Of a stretch of DNA of 64,000 nt, positions 19,273 through 29,402 are shown in pieces (the first letter of the stretch is position 1; the number at the start of each line of letters is the position of its first letter). Under the pieces are notes generated by a model. That model made no database searches and was not told the DNA's origin. It saw nothing but the letters and a program-made list of their open reading frames with translations. The stretch comes from Paracoccus marcusii (GTDB lineage Bacteria > Pseudomonadota > Alphaproteobacteria > Rhodobacterales > Rhodobacteraceae). A program made the translations under genes and the position numbers. The stretch covers positions 754,501 to 818,500 of the forward strand of contig NZ_CP117466.1 in NCBI RefSeq assembly GCF_028621715.1. Reading direction: 5' to 3'.

Positions 19273-19998
19273 GTGACCTATTGCGTCGGACTGAAACTGG
19301 ATGCCGGGCTTGTGCTGCTGTCGGATACCCGCACGAATGCCGGGCTGGACAATATCTCGTGCTATCGCAAGATGTTCTTCTTCGAGGCGCCGGGCGAACG
19401 CATCATCGCGATCATGACCGCCGGGTCGCTGTCCGTGACCCAGACCACCATCGCCCGCCTGGAGGAGGCGATCGAGGACGAGCTGGCAGACGACACGACC
19501 TCGATCCTCAAGGCGCCGACCATGCTGCGCGTGGCCACGATCATCGGCGACACGCTGTGCCGCACCCGGCGCGAGATCGCCGAACAGTGCCGCGACCTCA
19601 AGCAGCAGGCATCCGCCAGCATGATCGTCGCGGGACAGCGCAAGGGCGGCGACATGCGCCTGTTCCTGATCTATCCCGAAGGCAACTTCATCGAGGCGAC
19701 CGAGGACACGCCCTTCCTGCAGATCGGAGAGCACAAGTACGGCAAGCCGATCCTGGACCGGGTGGTCACCCCCGCGACCAGCTTGGCCGACGCGCAGAAG
19801 GCCGTGCTGCTATCGATGGATTCGACGCTGCGGTCGAACCTGTCGGTGGGGATGCCGCTGGACCTGGCGGTGATCGGCGCCGATGCCTGTGCGGTCACCA
19901 CGCGCCGCCGCATCCTGGATGGCGATCCGGACTTCATGCAGATGAGCGCGGCCTGGTCCGCGGCGCTGCGCGACAGCTTCGTCAAGGTCAGCATCTGA
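19273..19998 (+). CDS. Anbu proteasome-like peptidase
   Basis: The 241-residue protein is Anbu (ancestral beta-subunit), a self-assembling Ntn-hydrolase related to the 20S proteasome and HslV. The start is taken as the GTG at 19273, with GGAAAG about 9 bases upstream. This gives [20 protein letters not shown], so removal of Met exposes the presumed catalytic Thr. The later motifs [13 protein letters not shown] and [19 protein letters not shown] are typical. An in-frame upstream extension lacks any family similarity. It belongs functionally with the ATP-grasp, alpha-E and transglutaminase genes at 13922-17112. Substrate and physiological role remain unsettled. Confidence 0.9.
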   Translation: MTYCVGLKLDAGLVLLSDTRTNAGLDNISCYRKMFFFEAPGERIIAIMTAGSLSVTQTTIARLEEAIEDELADDTTSILKAPTMLRVATIIGDTLCRTRREIAEQCRDLKQQASASMIVAGQRKGGDMRLFLIYPEGNFIEATEDTPFLQIGEHKYGKPILDRVVTPATSLADAQKAVLLSMDSTLRSNLSVGMPLDLAVIGADACAVTTRRRILDGDPDFMQMSAAWSAALRDSFVKVSI

Positions 19999-20091
19999 CC
20001 CGCAGCTGTTAGCGCAAGCCGGACCGCATCCGCGTTGAAGCAGTCCTGCCAAGCCGTTAAGCAGTCCCCAGCATCATCTTCGGGGGACATC

Positions 20092-22368
20092 ATGACCGAC
20101 AAGACCAGCCGCAGCCGCATCACCCCCGAAGAGGCGCTGGCCTATCATCTGGAACCGAGGCCGGGCAAATACGACATCACGCCCTCGACCCCCATGACCA
20201 CGCAGCGCGACCTGTCGCTGGCCTATTCGCCGGGCGTCGCGGTGCCCGTCCAGGCCATCGCTGACCGCCCCGAAACCGCCTACGACTATACCACCAAGGG
20301 CAACATGGTGGCGGTGATCTCGAATGGGACGGCGATCCTGGGGATGGGCAATCTGGGCGCGCTGGCCTCCAAGCCGGTGATGGAGGGCAAGGCGGTTCTG
20401 TTCAAGCGCTTTGCCGACGTGAACGCCATCGACCTGGAGCTGGACACCGAGGACGCGGACGAATTCATCAACGCCGTCAAGCTGATGGGCCCGACCTTCG
20501 GGGGCATCAACCTGGAGGACATCAAGGCGCCGGAATGCTTCATCATCGAACAGCGCCTGAAGGAGCTGATGGACATCCCGGTCTTCCACGACGACCAGCA
20601 CGGCACCGCGGTGATCTGCGCCGCAGGCCTGCTGAACGCGCTGGAGCTGTCGGGCAAGAAGATCGAGGATGTGCGGATCGTCCTGAACGGCGCGGGTGCG
20701 GCGGGCATCGCCTGTCTGGAACTGCTGAAGTCGATGGGCGCGCGGCATGACAACTGCATCATGTGCGACACCAAGGGCGTCATCTATCAGGGCCGGACCG
20801 AGGGCATGAACCAGTGGAAATCGGCCCATGCGGTCGTGACCACCGCCCGCACGCTGGAGGAGGCCATGAAAGGCGCAGACGTCTTCCTGGGCGTCAGCGC
20901 CAAGGGGGCGGTGACCCAGGACATGGTCGTCAGCATGGCCGACAACCCGGTGATCTTCGCCATGGCGAATCCCGACCCCGAGATCACGCCCGAGGATGCG
21001 CATGCCGTCCGCCCCGACGCGATCGTGGCCACCGGCCGCAGCGACTATCCGAACCAGGTGAACAACGTCCTGGGGTTCCCGTACCTGTTCCGCGGCGCGC
21101 TGGACATCCACGCCCGCGCCATCAACGACGAGATGAAGATCGCCTGCGCCGAGGCCCTGGCCCGCCTGGCGCGCGAGGATGTCCCCGACGAGGTCGCCGT
21201 CGCCTATGGCCGCAAGCTGCAGTTCGGGCGCGACTACATCATCCCGACGCCCTTCGATCCGCGGCTGATCCACGTGATCCCGCCCGCGGTCGCCCGCGCC
21301 GGGATGGACACGGGCGTCGCGCGGCGCCCGATCATCGACATGGATGGCTATGTCCAGACGCTGAAGAACAGGATGGACCCGACGGCCGCGATCCTGCAGG
21401 GCATCCATGCCCGCGCGCGGCAGGCCCAGGCCCGGATGATCTTTGCCGAGGGCGACGATCCGCGCGTGCTGCGCGCCGCCGTCGCATGGCAGCGCACCGG
21501 CATGGGCCAGTCCCTGGTCGTGGGCCGCGAGGCCGAGGTCAAGGCCGAGCTGGAGGCCCTGGGCATGGGCGACGCCTTCCGAGAGATCAGCGTCGTGAAC
21601 GCCGCCAACACCCGGCATTTGGACAGCTATCACGAGTTCCTGTACCAGCGCCTGCAACGGAAGGGCGTCGACCGCGAGGACGCGTTCAAGCTGGCCAACC
21701 GCGACCGCCACATCTTTGCGGCGCTGATGCTGGCGCATGGGCATGGCGACGGGTTGGTGACCGGCGCCACGCGCAAGAACGCACCGGTGCTGGCGCAGAT
21801 CGGCCATGTCTTCGACGTGCGCCCGCAGGACGGGGCGGTGGGGATCACCGCCGTGCTGCACCGCGGCCGGATCGTGCTGATCGGCGACACGCTGGTCCAT
21901 GAATGGCCCGAACCCGAGGATCTGGCCGACATCGCCGCCCGCGGCGCCGCCGTCGCCCGCAACCTGGGGCTGGAGCCGCGCGTGGCCTTCCTGTCGTTTT
22001 CGAACTTCGGCTATCCGGTCAGCGAACGCGCCATCAAGATGGCCGAGGCCGCCAAGGTCCTGGACCGCCGCGGCGCCGATTTCGAATACGAGGGCGAGAT
22101 GACCGTGGACGTGGCGCTGAACATGGACGCGGCCGCACGCTATCCTTTCAGCCGCCTGACCGCGCCCGCGAACGTGCTGGTGGTGCCGGCGCGGCATTCG
22201 GCCTCGATTTCGGTCAAGCTCATGCAGGAGATGGCGGGCGCGACCGTCATTGGCCCGATCCTGACGGGCGTGGCGCGCCCGATCCAGATCTGTTCGACCA
22301 ACTCGACCGTCAGCGACATCCTAAACATGGCCGCGATTGCCGCGGGCGGGGTCGGCGCGCAGGGCTGA
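20092..22368 (+). CDS. maeB: NADP-dependent malic enzyme, MaeB type with phosphotransacetylase-like C-terminus
   Basis: MaeB decarboxylates malate to pyruvate, producing NADPH. The 758-residue protein is the long form. Residues 1-430 form the malic enzyme, with YSPGVAVP, VFHDDQHGTAVI and the nucleotide-binding LNGAGAAGIACLELL. Residues 430-758 resemble phosphate acetyltransferase (IFAEGDDPRVLRAA, LVTGATRKNAPVL) but in this family act as a regulatory domain that senses acetyl-CoA. The frame opens at 20035; the ATG at 20092 follows GGGGGA and gives the usual MTDKTSRSRITPEEAL start. It follows Anbu by 93 bases. Confidence 0.95.
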   Translation: MTDKTSRSRITPEEALAYHLEPRPGKYDITPSTPMTTQRDLSLAYSPGVAVPVQAIADRPETAYDYTTKGNMVAVISNGTAILGMGNLGALASKPVMEGKAVLFKRFADVNAIDLELDTEDADEFINAVKLMGPTFGGINLEDIKAPECFIIEQRLKELMDIPVFHDDQHGTAVICAAGLLNALELSGKKIEDVRIVLNGAGAAGIACLELLKSMGARHDNCIMCDTKGVIYQGRTEGMNQWKSAHAVVTTARTLEEAMKGADVFLGVSAKGAVTQDMVVSMADNPVIFAMANPDPEITPEDAHAVRPDAIVATGRSDYPNQVNNVLGFPYLFRGALDIHARAINDEMKIACAEALARLAREDVPDEVAVAYGRKLQFGRDYIIPTPFDPRLIHVIPPAVARAGMDTGVARRPIIDMDGYVQTLKNRMDPTAAILQGIHARARQAQARMIFAEGDDPRVLRAAVAWQRTGMGQSLVVGREAEVKAELEALGMGDAFREISVVNAANTRHLDSYHEFLYQRLQRKGVDREDAFKLANRDRHIFAALMLAHGHGDGLVTGATRKNAPVLAQIGHVFDVRPQDGAVGITAVLHRGRIVLIGDTLVHEWPEPEDLADIAARGAAVARNLGLEPRVAFLSFSNFGYPVSERAIKMAEAAKVLDRRGADFEYEGEMTVDVALNMDAAARYPFSRLTAPANVLVVPARHSASISVKLMQEMAGATVIGPILTGVARPIQICSTNSTVSDILNMAAIAAGGVGAQG

Positions 22369-22380
22369 GGGCGTACCGAA

Positions 22381-22401
22381 GGGGGTATTTGGGCAAAGGA
22401 G
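22381..22401. repeat. GGGGTATTT-type intergenic motif, copy 2
   Basis: GGGGGTATTTGGGCAAAGGAG in the 37-base gap between convergent maeB and trhO. Compare 6107-6126, which differs at few positions. Confidence 0.5.
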
Positions 22402-22405
22402 ACGT

Positions 22406-23296
22406 TCAGGCGTCGCGGTCGAACTGGCGCTGCCGCTCCCGGAACCGGGCGCGGTCGGCGTCGGAGTATTCGTCGGCGCAGCGGTGGCAGCTGACGCCAT
22501 CCTCAAATTCAGGGCGGGCGCGGTCCTCGGGTGCCAGGGGGCGGCGGCAGGCATGGCACAGACCGTGCCGCCCCTGCGCCAGCCCATGCGTCAGGCTGAC
22601 CCGCTGGTCGAAGACGAAGCATTCGCCCTGCCAGGTGCTGTCCTTTTGGGGGACGTCCTCCAGGTATTTCAGGATGCCGCCCTGCAGGTGATAGACCTGA
22701 TCGACGCCTTGCGAGATCAGGTAGTTGGTCGACTTCTCGCAGCGGATGCCGCCGGTGCAGAACATCGCGATCCGCTTGCCCTGGAATCGATGCGCGTTGT
22801 CGGTCCACCAGGCCGGAAAATCGCGAAAGCTTTTCGTGCCGGGGTCGACGGCGCCCTGAAAGGTGCCGATCTGGACCTCGTAATCGTTGCGGGTGTCGAT
22901 CACGGCCACGTCGGGCGCGGCGATCAGCGCGTTCCAGTCGCGCGGTGCCACGTAATGGCCGGTGGTGGTGGCCGGGTCCATGTCGGGCTGGCCCATGGTC
23001 ACGATCTCGGCCTTGAGCCGGACCTTCATGCGGGCGAAGGGGGGTGCGTCGGCGGCGCTCTCCTTCCAGTCCAGACCCGCGAAACCGGGCCAGCCGCGGA
23101 TGTGGTCCAGGACCGCCAGGATGCCCGCGCGCGGGCCTGCGATGGTGCCATTCACGCCCTCGGGCGCCAGCAGCAGCGTGCCGCACAGGCCTTGCGCGCG
23201 GCACAGGTCCAGCAACGGTCCCTGCCGGGCCGCCGGATCGGCCAGGCGGGCAAAGTGATAGAGTGCGGCGACGGTGAGGGGGGTTTTGGGCAGCAT
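22406..23296 (-). CDS. trhO: tRNA uridine(34) hydroxylase, rhodanese-like (TrhO/YceA)
   Basis: TrhO hydroxylates U34 of certain tRNAs to ho5U using oxygen. The 296-residue protein has an N-terminal acylphosphatase-like region (GTLLLAPEGVNGTIAG), a central rhodanese domain with DTRNDYEVQIGTFQGAVDP and the active-site loop CTGGIRCEKS near residue 180, and a C-terminal zinc-like cysteine set (CHAC and CHRC). This matches the alphaproteobacterial YceA form. It stands alone on the minus strand; the DASS transporter gene is upstream in the same direction, 53 bases away. Confidence 0.92.
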   Translation of the reverse strand: MLPKTPLTVAALYHFARLADPAARQGPLLDLCRAQGLCGTLLLAPEGVNGTIAGPRAGILAVLDHIRGWPGFAGLDWKESAADAPPFARMKVRLKAEIVTMGQPDMDPATTTGHYVAPRDWNALIAAPDVAVIDTRNDYEVQIGTFQGAVDPGTKSFRDFPAWWTDNAHRFQGKRIAMFCTGGIRCEKSTNYLISQGVDQVYHLQGGILKYLEDVPQKDSTWQGECFVFDQRVSLTHGLAQGRHGLCHACRRPLAPEDRARPEFEDGVSCHRCADEYSDADRARFRERQRQFDRDA

Positions 23297-23349
23297 GGGC
23301 GTGGCCTTATCGCGGCCACGCCCCTTGGCGCAAGATCAGAACGCAGACC

Positions 23350-24945
23350 CTAGAAGGTCAGGCCCAGGGCCAGGCCGCCCAGCAGATAGGTCAGGCCGGT
23401 GATCAGCAGGATGCCCACGACGTTCAGCACGAACCCGCCTTTGGCCATCTGGGCGATGGTAACGGTCCCGGTGCCGAACACGATGGCGTTGGGCGGCGTG
23501 CCCACCGGCAGCATGAAGGCGCAGGTCGCGGCCAGCGCCGCGGGGATCAGCAGTGTCATCGCATCGGCCCCGATGCCCAAGGCGACACCGCCCAGGATCG
23601 GGATGAAGGTTGCGGCGGTGGCGGTGTTCGACGTGATCTCGGTCAGGAAGAGGATGATCGTGACCACGGCCGCGACCAGCAGGATCGTCGGCAGCGAGCC
23701 CAGGCCTGTGACCTGCTGGCCGAACCAGCTGTCCAGCCCGGACGACGCCACGGCGGAGGCCAGCGACAGCCCGCCGCCGAACAGCAGAAGGACGCCCCAG
23801 GGCAGCCCGGCCTCGGCATCCTTCCAGTCCAGGACCATCTTGTCGCGGCCCTTGCCGGGCAGCAGGAACATGGCCAGGCCCGCGCCGATGGCGATGGCCG
23901 TGTCGTCCAGGTTGCCCAGCCAGGGTGCCGCGGCCTCGATCGCCGGGATCGAGGTCAGAAGGCCCGGCACGATCCACAGGAACGCCGCGCCCAGGAACAC
24001 GGCCAGGACCATCTTCTCTCCCTGGCTGAGCGCGCCCAGATCGCGGACCTGATCCTCGATCATCTGCTTGCCGCCGGGGATCTCGGGCAGGTCGAACCGG
24101 TACAGGACGCGGGTCATCAGGAACCAGGCGATGAAGATGAAGATGAAGGCCAGCGGCGTGCCCAGGACCATCCATTCCAGAAAGCCGATGTTGCGGCCCA
24201 GCTCGTCCGAGGCATAGCCCGCGACGATGGCATTGGGCGGGCTGCCCAGCAGCGTGCCCAAGCCCCCCATCGACGCGGCCCAGGCGATCGACAGCACCAG
24301 GCAGACGCCGAAAGCGCTGATGTTGGGGTCCTTGACGACGTCGGTGATGGTGCCGCCGGCCTTCATCGCATCCTCGGCCGCGGCGCCGTCTTGGCGCGAT
24401 CCGCGTTCGACCACCAGGGACAGCACGGACAGGCCGATGGGCAGCATCATCAGCGTGGTGGCGGTGTTGGACACCCACATCGACAGAAAGCCGGTTGCCA
24501 GCATCATGCCCAGGACGATCCGCCGGGGCGCCACACCCACCTTGCGCAGCGTCAGCAGCGCGATGCGCGTGTGCAGGTGCCATTTCTCCATCGCGATGGC
24601 GATCAGGAAGCCGCCCAGGAACAGGAACACGATCGACGACGCATAGGGCTGCGTCGCCTGGCCGACGGTCGTTTCCGTCAGCGCCGGGATCAGCACGATC
24701 GGCAGAAGCGCGGTGGCCGACAGCGGGATCGCCTCGGTCATCCACCAGATGGCCATCAGCGTGCCGACGGCGGCGACGATGCGTGCATCCTCGGACAGCC
24801 CCTCCTGTCCGCCCAGCAGCAGCCAGACGATGCCGGCCATCACCACCCCAAGCGCCCGCAGCACCCAGATCATCTGCGCAGAGCGGGTCGGGACCTCGTT
24901 CTCGTCATATTCACCGGGGTGGTGCAGATCGTCCTGTATCCCCAT
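23350..24945 (-). CDS. DASS (SLC13) family dicarboxylate/anion:sodium symporter
   Basis: An inner-membrane carrier of 531 residues with about 11-13 hydrophobic segments. Both sodium/substrate-binding SNT motifs of the DASS family are present: WVSNTATTLMMLP near residue 152 and LTEITSNTATAATFIP near 440, each followed by a glycine-rich loop (LLGSPPNAI and PVGTPPNAI). Substrates in the family are C4-dicarboxylates, citrate or sulfate; the motifs do not separate these. It is divergent from pncA across a 128-base gap. A dicarboxylate role would fit the neighbouring malic enzyme, but that is only context. Confidence 0.88.
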   Translation of the reverse strand: MGIQDDLHHPGEYDENEVPTRSAQMIWVLRALGVVMAGIVWLLLGGQEGLSEDARIVAAVGTLMAIWWMTEAIPLSATALLPIVLIPALTETTVGQATQPYASSIVFLFLGGFLIAIAMEKWHLHTRIALLTLRKVGVAPRRIVLGMMLATGFLSMWVSNTATTLMMLPIGLSVLSLVVERGSRQDGAAAEDAMKAGGTITDVVKDPNISAFGVCLVLSIAWAASMGGLGTLLGSPPNAIVAGYASDELGRNIGFLEWMVLGTPLAFIFIFIAWFLMTRVLYRFDLPEIPGGKQMIEDQVRDLGALSQGEKMVLAVFLGAAFLWIVPGLLTSIPAIEAAAPWLGNLDDTAIAIGAGLAMFLLPGKGRDKMVLDWKDAEAGLPWGVLLLFGGGLSLASAVASSGLDSWFGQQVTGLGSLPTILLVAAVVTIILFLTEITSNTATAATFIPILGGVALGIGADAMTLLIPAALAATCAFMLPVGTPPNAIVFGTGTVTIAQMAKGGFVLNVVGILLITGLTYLLGGLALGLTF

Positions 24946-25073
24946 CGTGTCCTCCCTTTTCGTGCGACATCTTCTTGCGGTCAGGGTATGGTAAAACTGG
25001 GTCCGCGACCACCCTTGACGACCGGCCCCGCCCGGCGGTCTAGTGGCGCCGGACCGAAGCCAAGGCGGACCGG

Positions 25074-25670
25074 ATGACCCAGGCCCTGATCGTGATCGAC
25101 ATGCAGCGCGACTTCTGCCCCGGCGGCCGGCTTGCCGTGGCGGGGGGCGACCAGATCGTGGCGCCGATCAACGCGATGATGGCCGATTTCGACGCGGTGA
25201 TCCTGACGCAGGACTGGCATCCGGCCGACCATGCCAGCTTTGCCGACAACCACCCGGGCGCCGCCGCCTTTTCGATGACGCAGATGCCCTATGGCCCGCA
25301 GGTGCTGTGGCCCGCCCATTGCATGATCGGCACGCCGGGGGCGGAGTTCCACCCCGACCTGCAGGTGGACCGGGCCGATCTGGTGCTGCGCAAGGGGTTC
25401 CGCGCCGGCATCGACAGCTATTCCGCGTTCTTCGAGAACGACCGCACGACCGCCACCGGTCTTGCCGGCTATCTGCGCGACCGCGGCATCACCGACCTGA
25501 CCCTTGTCGGGCTGGCCCATGATTTCTGCGTCGCGTGGAGCGCGATGGACGCCGCCCGCCTGGGCTTTGCCGCCCGCGTGGCGGAGGATGCGTGCCGTGC
25601 GATCGACCTGGATGGCAGCCTGGCCGCCGCGCGCGCGGCGATGCGCCAGGCGGGCGTCACGCTGGCCTGA
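25074..25670 (+). CDS. pncA: Nicotinamidase
   Basis: PncA deamidates nicotinamide to nicotinate for NAD salvage. The 198-residue isochorismatase-fold protein has the catalytic Asp in [12 protein letters not shown] (Asp9), the metal-binding [10 protein letters not shown] near residue 48, the catalytic Lys in [15 protein letters not shown] near 105, and the nucleophilic Cys in [14 protein letters not shown] near 151. That last motif is normally TDYCV, here HDFCV, a conservative variant. pncB follows 59 bases downstream, so the two consecutive salvage steps are neighbours. Confidence 0.94.
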   Translation: MTQALIVIDMQRDFCPGGRLAVAGGDQIVAPINAMMADFDAVILTQDWHPADHASFADNHPGAAAFSMTQMPYGPQVLWPAHCMIGTPGAEFHPDLQVDRADLVLRKGFRAGIDSYSAFFENDRTTATGLAGYLRDRGITDLTLVGLAHDFCVAWSAMDAARLGFAARVAEDACRAIDLDGSLAAARAAMRQAGVTLA

Positions 25671-25729
25671 GGGTTGCGCCCCCGCGCGGATCAAGGCACC
25701 AAGGGCGAAATGGTCAAGGAAACAGCGTC

Positions 25730-27022
25730 ATGGCCGATATCGCCACGCGGGTCTACAATCACAAATGGAAGATCGACCCGATCGTCCGGTCGCTGATCGA
25801 CACCGATTTCTACAAGCTGCTGATGTGCCAGTCGGTGTTCCGCAACAGCCCGGACACCACCGTCACCTTCAGTCTGATCAACCGCAGCAAGGACGTGCGC
25901 CTGGCCGACCTGATCGACGAGGGCGAGCTGCGCGAGCAGCTGGACCATGTGCGGTCGCTGTCCCTGACCCGCGGAGAGAGCACCTGGCTGCGCGGCAATA
26001 CCTTCTATGGCAAGCGGCAGATGTTTCGCCCCGACTTCATGGAGTTCCTGGAGGGGCTGCGCTTGCCCGCCTATCACCTGGACAAGCGCGACGGCCAGTA
26101 CGAGCTGACCTTCGAGGGCCCCTGGCCCCAGGTGATGCTGTGGGAGATCCCGGCTTTGTCGATCCTGATGGAGCTGCGGTCCCGCGCGGTCCTGAAGGAC
26201 ATGGGCCGGTTCGAGCTGCAGGTCCTCTATGCCCGCGCCATGACCCGCCTGTGGGAGAAGATCCAGGCCATGCGCGCCCTGCCCGACCTGCGCATCGCCG
26301 ATTTTGGCACCCGCCGGCGGCACAGCTTCCTGTGGCAGGACTGGGCCGTGCAGGCGATGATCGAGGGGTTGGGCGACCGCTTCACCGGCACCTCGAACTG
26401 CCTGATCGCGCAGCGCCGCGACATCGAGGCGATCGGCACCAACGCGCATGAACTGCCCATGGTGCGCGCGGCCCTGGCCGATGGCGACGCGGCCCTGCGC
26501 CAGGCGCCGTATGACGTGCTGGCCGATTGGCACGAGGAGCATGACGGCAACCTGCGCATCATCCTGCCTGACACCTACGGCACCGAAGGGTTCCTGGCGG
26601 GCGCGCCGGACTGGCTGGCGGGCTGGACCGGCATCCGCATCGACAGCGGCGACCCGGCCACGGGCGCCGAGACCGCGATCCGCTGGTGGCAGTCGCGCGG
26701 AGAGGACCCGCGCGGCAAGCTGATCATCTTTTCCGACGGGCTGGACGTGGACAAGATCCTGGCCCTGCACCGTCAGTTCCATGGGCGCGTCAAGGTCAGC
26801 TTTGGCTGGGGCACGCTGCTGACGAACGATTTTCGCGGGCTGGTGCCGGGGGACGGGCTGGCGCCCTTCAGCCTGGTCTGCAAGGCGGTGGCGGCCGATG
26901 GGCGCCCGACCGTCAAGCTGTCGGACAACCCCGCCAAGGCCACCGGTCCCGCGGCCGAGATCGAACGCTACAAGCGCGTCTTCGGGGTGGGCGTCCAGCA
27001 GGCGCTGTCGGTCACGGTCTAG
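25730..27022 (+). CDS. pncB: Nicotinate phosphoribosyltransferase
   Basis: PncB joins nicotinate with PRPP, using ATP, to give nicotinate mononucleotide. The 430-residue protein has [13 protein letters not shown] at the N-terminus, [12 protein letters not shown] near residue 195 with the His that is phosphorylated in the family, the GTSNCLIA loop near 220, [12 protein letters not shown] near 334 and [12 protein letters not shown] near 357. The start at 25730 follows AAGGA. Its stop codon shares a CTAG with the stop of the convergent phosphate-transporter gene, leaving no room for an ordinary terminator between them. Confidence 0.95.
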   Translation: MADIATRVYNHKWKIDPIVRSLIDTDFYKLLMCQSVFRNSPDTTVTFSLINRSKDVRLADLIDEGELREQLDHVRSLSLTRGESTWLRGNTFYGKRQMFRPDFMEFLEGLRLPAYHLDKRDGQYELTFEGPWPQVMLWEIPALSILMELRSRAVLKDMGRFELQVLYARAMTRLWEKIQAMRALPDLRIADFGTRRRHSFLWQDWAVQAMIEGLGDRFTGTSNCLIAQRRDIEAIGTNAHELPMVRAALADGDAALRQAPYDVLADWHEEHDGNLRIILPDTYGTEGFLAGAPDWLAGWTGIRIDSGDPATGAETAIRWWQSRGEDPRGKLIIFSDGLDVDKILALHRQFHGRVKVSFGWGTLLTNDFRGLVPGDGLAPFSLVCKAVAADGRPTVKLSDNPAKATGPAAEIERYKRVFGVGVQQALSVTV

Positions 27023-28449
27023 ACCCCGGTCACCCACAGCACCAGCAGACAGGCCAGCGCCCCAAGCGATGCCGTGATCGGCAGCGTTACCAGCCAGGCG
27101 GCGGTGATGGTCACGACATGGCTGCGCCGCACCAGGATGCGGCGGCGCGTCTCGTCCGCGGGCAGGGCCTCGGACCGGCTGCCGCGGCGGCGGTCCAGCC
27201 ATTCGCGCGCAAAGCCCACGCCGAAGATGCCGCCGACCGCCACATGGGTGGTCGATACCGGCAGGCCCAGGGCCGATGCGCCCAGCACCGTCACGGCGGT
27301 GGCCAGCGACACGCAGAAGGCGCGCCCCGCGTTCAGCTTGGTGATGCCGCTGCCCACCATGTGGACCAGGCGGCGCCCGAACAGCAGCGTGCCGGTGGCG
27401 ATGGCAAGCCCTCCGCCCGCCAGCACCAGCACCGGGACCACGCCGATCGCGGTCGACATCCCCTGTCCGCGCAGGACCACCGACAGCGGTCCCGCGATGT
27501 TGCCCACGTCGTTGGCGCCATGGGCAAAGCCCAGGATCAGCACGGACATCACCAGCGCGGGGCGCAGCAGAGACTTGGTGCTTGGTTTACGCGGATGGCG
27601 CGCCAGTTCGCGCAGCACGCTGCGCCGCGTCAGCCACAGCGCGCCCGCCCCGGTCGGCGCGGCCGCCGCACAGGCGGCCAGTGGTCCCAGGTCCAGCAGC
27701 ACCACGACATAGGCCGAAAACAGCGCCGCCATCAGGCCGACCAGCAGCGGCAGCCACAAAAGCGCCGCCCCGGCGCGGTCCGGCGCCTCGACCACCTTCA
27801 GGCGCAGCAGGATCAGCAGACCGCCGGCCAAGCCCCCCGCCACCACCGGCGTCACCATCCAGACAGATGCGATGATCGCCAGCGTCCCCCAAGCCACCGC
27901 CGACAGGCCCAGGGCCACCGCTCCCGCCCCCGCGATGCCACCCACGATGGAATGCGACGTGCTGACCGGCAGGCCGATGCCCGTGGCCAGGGTGATCCAG
28001 ACCGCCGCCCCGATCAGCGCGGCGACCATCATCATCGGGGCGCGCCCGCCCTCGGCCAGGGGTGCCAGCTGGACGATGCCGCCCGCCAGACGGGCCGACA
28101 CCGCGCCCCCGGCCAGCACCGCCCCCGCCACGCCCGCGACGGCGACCAGCGCCAGCCCGGGCAGCAGTCCGATGGCCCCCGCCCCGACCGCCGGACCCAG
28201 TGAGTTCGCGACGTCGTTCGCCCCGATCGCCACGCCCAGCCAGGCCGCGACCACCAGCCCCGCCCCGATGGCCAGCATGCCGGGCGCGGCACCCGACAGC
28301 GCCATGACCATCAGCAACCCGCCCACCAGCGCCAGCACCGCCAGCCCCAGCCGCCAGACGGGGCGGAAGGCATGCATCTGCGCGACCTCGGCATGGCCGA
28401 TGCGGCCCAGATCCTTGTCCAGCGCGCGAAAGCCGGGGCGGTGCGTCAT
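27019..28449 (-). CDS. Low-affinity inorganic phosphate transporter (Pit family)
   Basis: A 476-residue inner-membrane protein with two copies of the Pit signature: [11 protein letters not shown] near residue 77 and [13 protein letters not shown] near 310, each inside hydrophobic repeats, plus the GLPVSTSHS and GLPVSTTHV pair. These residues form the phosphate and cation path in PitA. It starts 6 bases after the Nudix gene, which overlaps arfB, so arfB-nudix-pit is probably one transcript. No pap/phoU-like DUF47 gene is adjacent. Confidence 0.92.
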   Translation of the reverse strand: MTHRPGFRALDKDLGRIGHAEVAQMHAFRPVWRLGLAVLALVGGLLMVMALSGAAPGMLAIGAGLVVAAWLGVAIGANDVANSLGPAVGAGAIGLLPGLALVAVAGVAGAVLAGGAVSARLAGGIVQLAPLAEGGRAPMMMVAALIGAAVWITLATGIGLPVSTSHSIVGGIAGAGAVALGLSAVAWGTLAIIASVWMVTPVVAGGLAGGLLILLRLKVVEAPDRAGAALLWLPLLVGLMAALFSAYVVVLLDLGPLAACAAAAPTGAGALWLTRRSVLRELARHPRKPSTKSLLRPALVMSVLILGFAHGANDVGNIAGPLSVVLRGQGMSTAIGVVPVLVLAGGGLAIATGTLLFGRRLVHMVGSGITKLNAGRAFCVSLATAVTVLGASALGLPVSTTHVAVGGIFGVGFAREWLDRRRGSRSEALPADETRRRILVRRSHVVTITAAWLVTLPITASLGALACLLVLWVTGV

Positions 28450-28455
28450 GCCGGC

Positions 28456-28911
28456 TCAGGCGGCATCGGGGCGGTCCAGACCGGCCAGGATCTGCTTGAG
28501 CCCCGGTTCGACCACCATGCGGGCGGCCTCGACCGGGGCGAACCAGCGACGCTTGCGCTGCCGGTCCTCGGGAAACCGGTCGGACACGCTGTCTACGGAC
28601 AGCAGATAGACACGCATCTCGACCGGGACGGCATAGCCCTGGTCCTGCTGCTTTCTGTACCGGAAGCGGCCCAGTTCGGCCGGGCGGATGCGCCCGCGCA
28701 CGCCGGCCTCCTCCCAGGCCTCCTGGGCTGCGGCGCCGGGAAGGGTGCGCCCCTCCATCGGCCAGCCCTTGGGAATGACCCAACGGCCCGTGTCGCGGCT
28801 GGTGATCAGCAGGACGTTGCCGCTGGCCGGGTCGCGGCAGATCGCGCCGACCTGCATCAGCACCGGCCGCCGCCCCAGCAGCAGATCGAGGGTCCTGCGC
28901 CAGACGCTCAT
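28456..28911 (-). CDS. Nudix hydrolase
   Basis: The 151-residue protein has a Nudix fold with the helix motif in GWPMEGRTLPGAAAQEAWEEAGVRG near residue 48. The REXXEE core reads QEAWEE, so the metal-binding glutamates are kept and the Arg is replaced, as is common in the diphosphoinositol-polyphosphate-phosphatase-like group. PKGWPMEG before it is typical of the alphaproteobacterial members. The substrate is likely some nucleoside or polyphosphate diphosphate, but is not predictable. It begins inside the arfB stop (ATGA at 28908-28911). Confidence 0.88.
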   Translation of the reverse strand: MSVWRRTLDLLLGRRPVLMQVGAICRDPASGNVLLITSRDTGRWVIPKGWPMEGRTLPGAAAQEAWEEAGVRGRIRPAELGRFRYRKQQDQGYAVPVEMRVYLLSVDSVSDRFPEDRQRKRRWFAPVEAARMVVEPGLKQILAGLDRPDAA

Positions 28912-29327
28912 TCGTCCTCCACCTTGCCGCGCAGGGACTTGACCTCTCCGCGCACCGACTTGGCCTTCAGGCGGCGGCGCTGGCTGCCCAGGGTGGGGCG
29001 GGTGGCGATGCGGCGCTTGGGCGCGACCAGGGCCTGGCGGATCAGGTCGGCCAGCCGTTCGCGGGCCAGTTCACGGTTTCGGGCCTGGCTGCGGGTTTCC
29101 TGGGACAGGATCAGGACGGCCCCGTCCTGCGTCCAGCGCCGCCCGGCCAGCCGCTGCAGCCGCCGCTTGACCGGGTCGGTCAGGCTGGGGGATGTCGCGG
29201 CCTCGAACCGCAGCTCGACCGCGGTCTCGACCTTGTTCACGTTCTGCCCGCCCGGTCCCTGAGACCGGGTGAACTGTTCGGACAGTTCCCATTCCTGGAT
29301 GGCGATGGTTTCGGTGACATGCAGCAT
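28908..29327 (-). CDS. arfB: Alternative ribosome-rescue factor ArfB (YaeJ)
   Basis: ArfB is a codon-independent peptidyl-tRNA hydrolase that releases stalled ribosomes. The 139-residue protein has the RF1/RF2-like catalytic GGQ in RSQGPGGQNVNKVETAVEL near residue 26, and the basic C-terminal tail (RPTLGSQRRRLKAKSVRGEVKSLRG) that enters the empty mRNA channel. Length and tail separate it from true release factors. It is the first gene of the arfB-nudix-pit unit. Confidence 0.93.
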   Translation of the reverse strand: MLHVTETIAIQEWELSEQFTRSQGPGGQNVNKVETAVELRFEAATSPSLTDPVKRRLQRLAGRRWTQDGAVLILSQETRSQARNRELARERLADLIRQALVAPKRRIATRPTLGSQRRRLKAKSVRGEVKSLRGKVEDE

Positions 29328-29402
29328 GACCTTCAGGATATGGCGCGATCCGGGGTCAGTTAAAGCGCAAACCGGTTAATACAGTGTAAATTCCGGCTGT
29401 CC

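Noticed and set aside
20074..22197. 707-codon minus-strand frame over maeB
   Set aside because: Antisense shadow of maeB.
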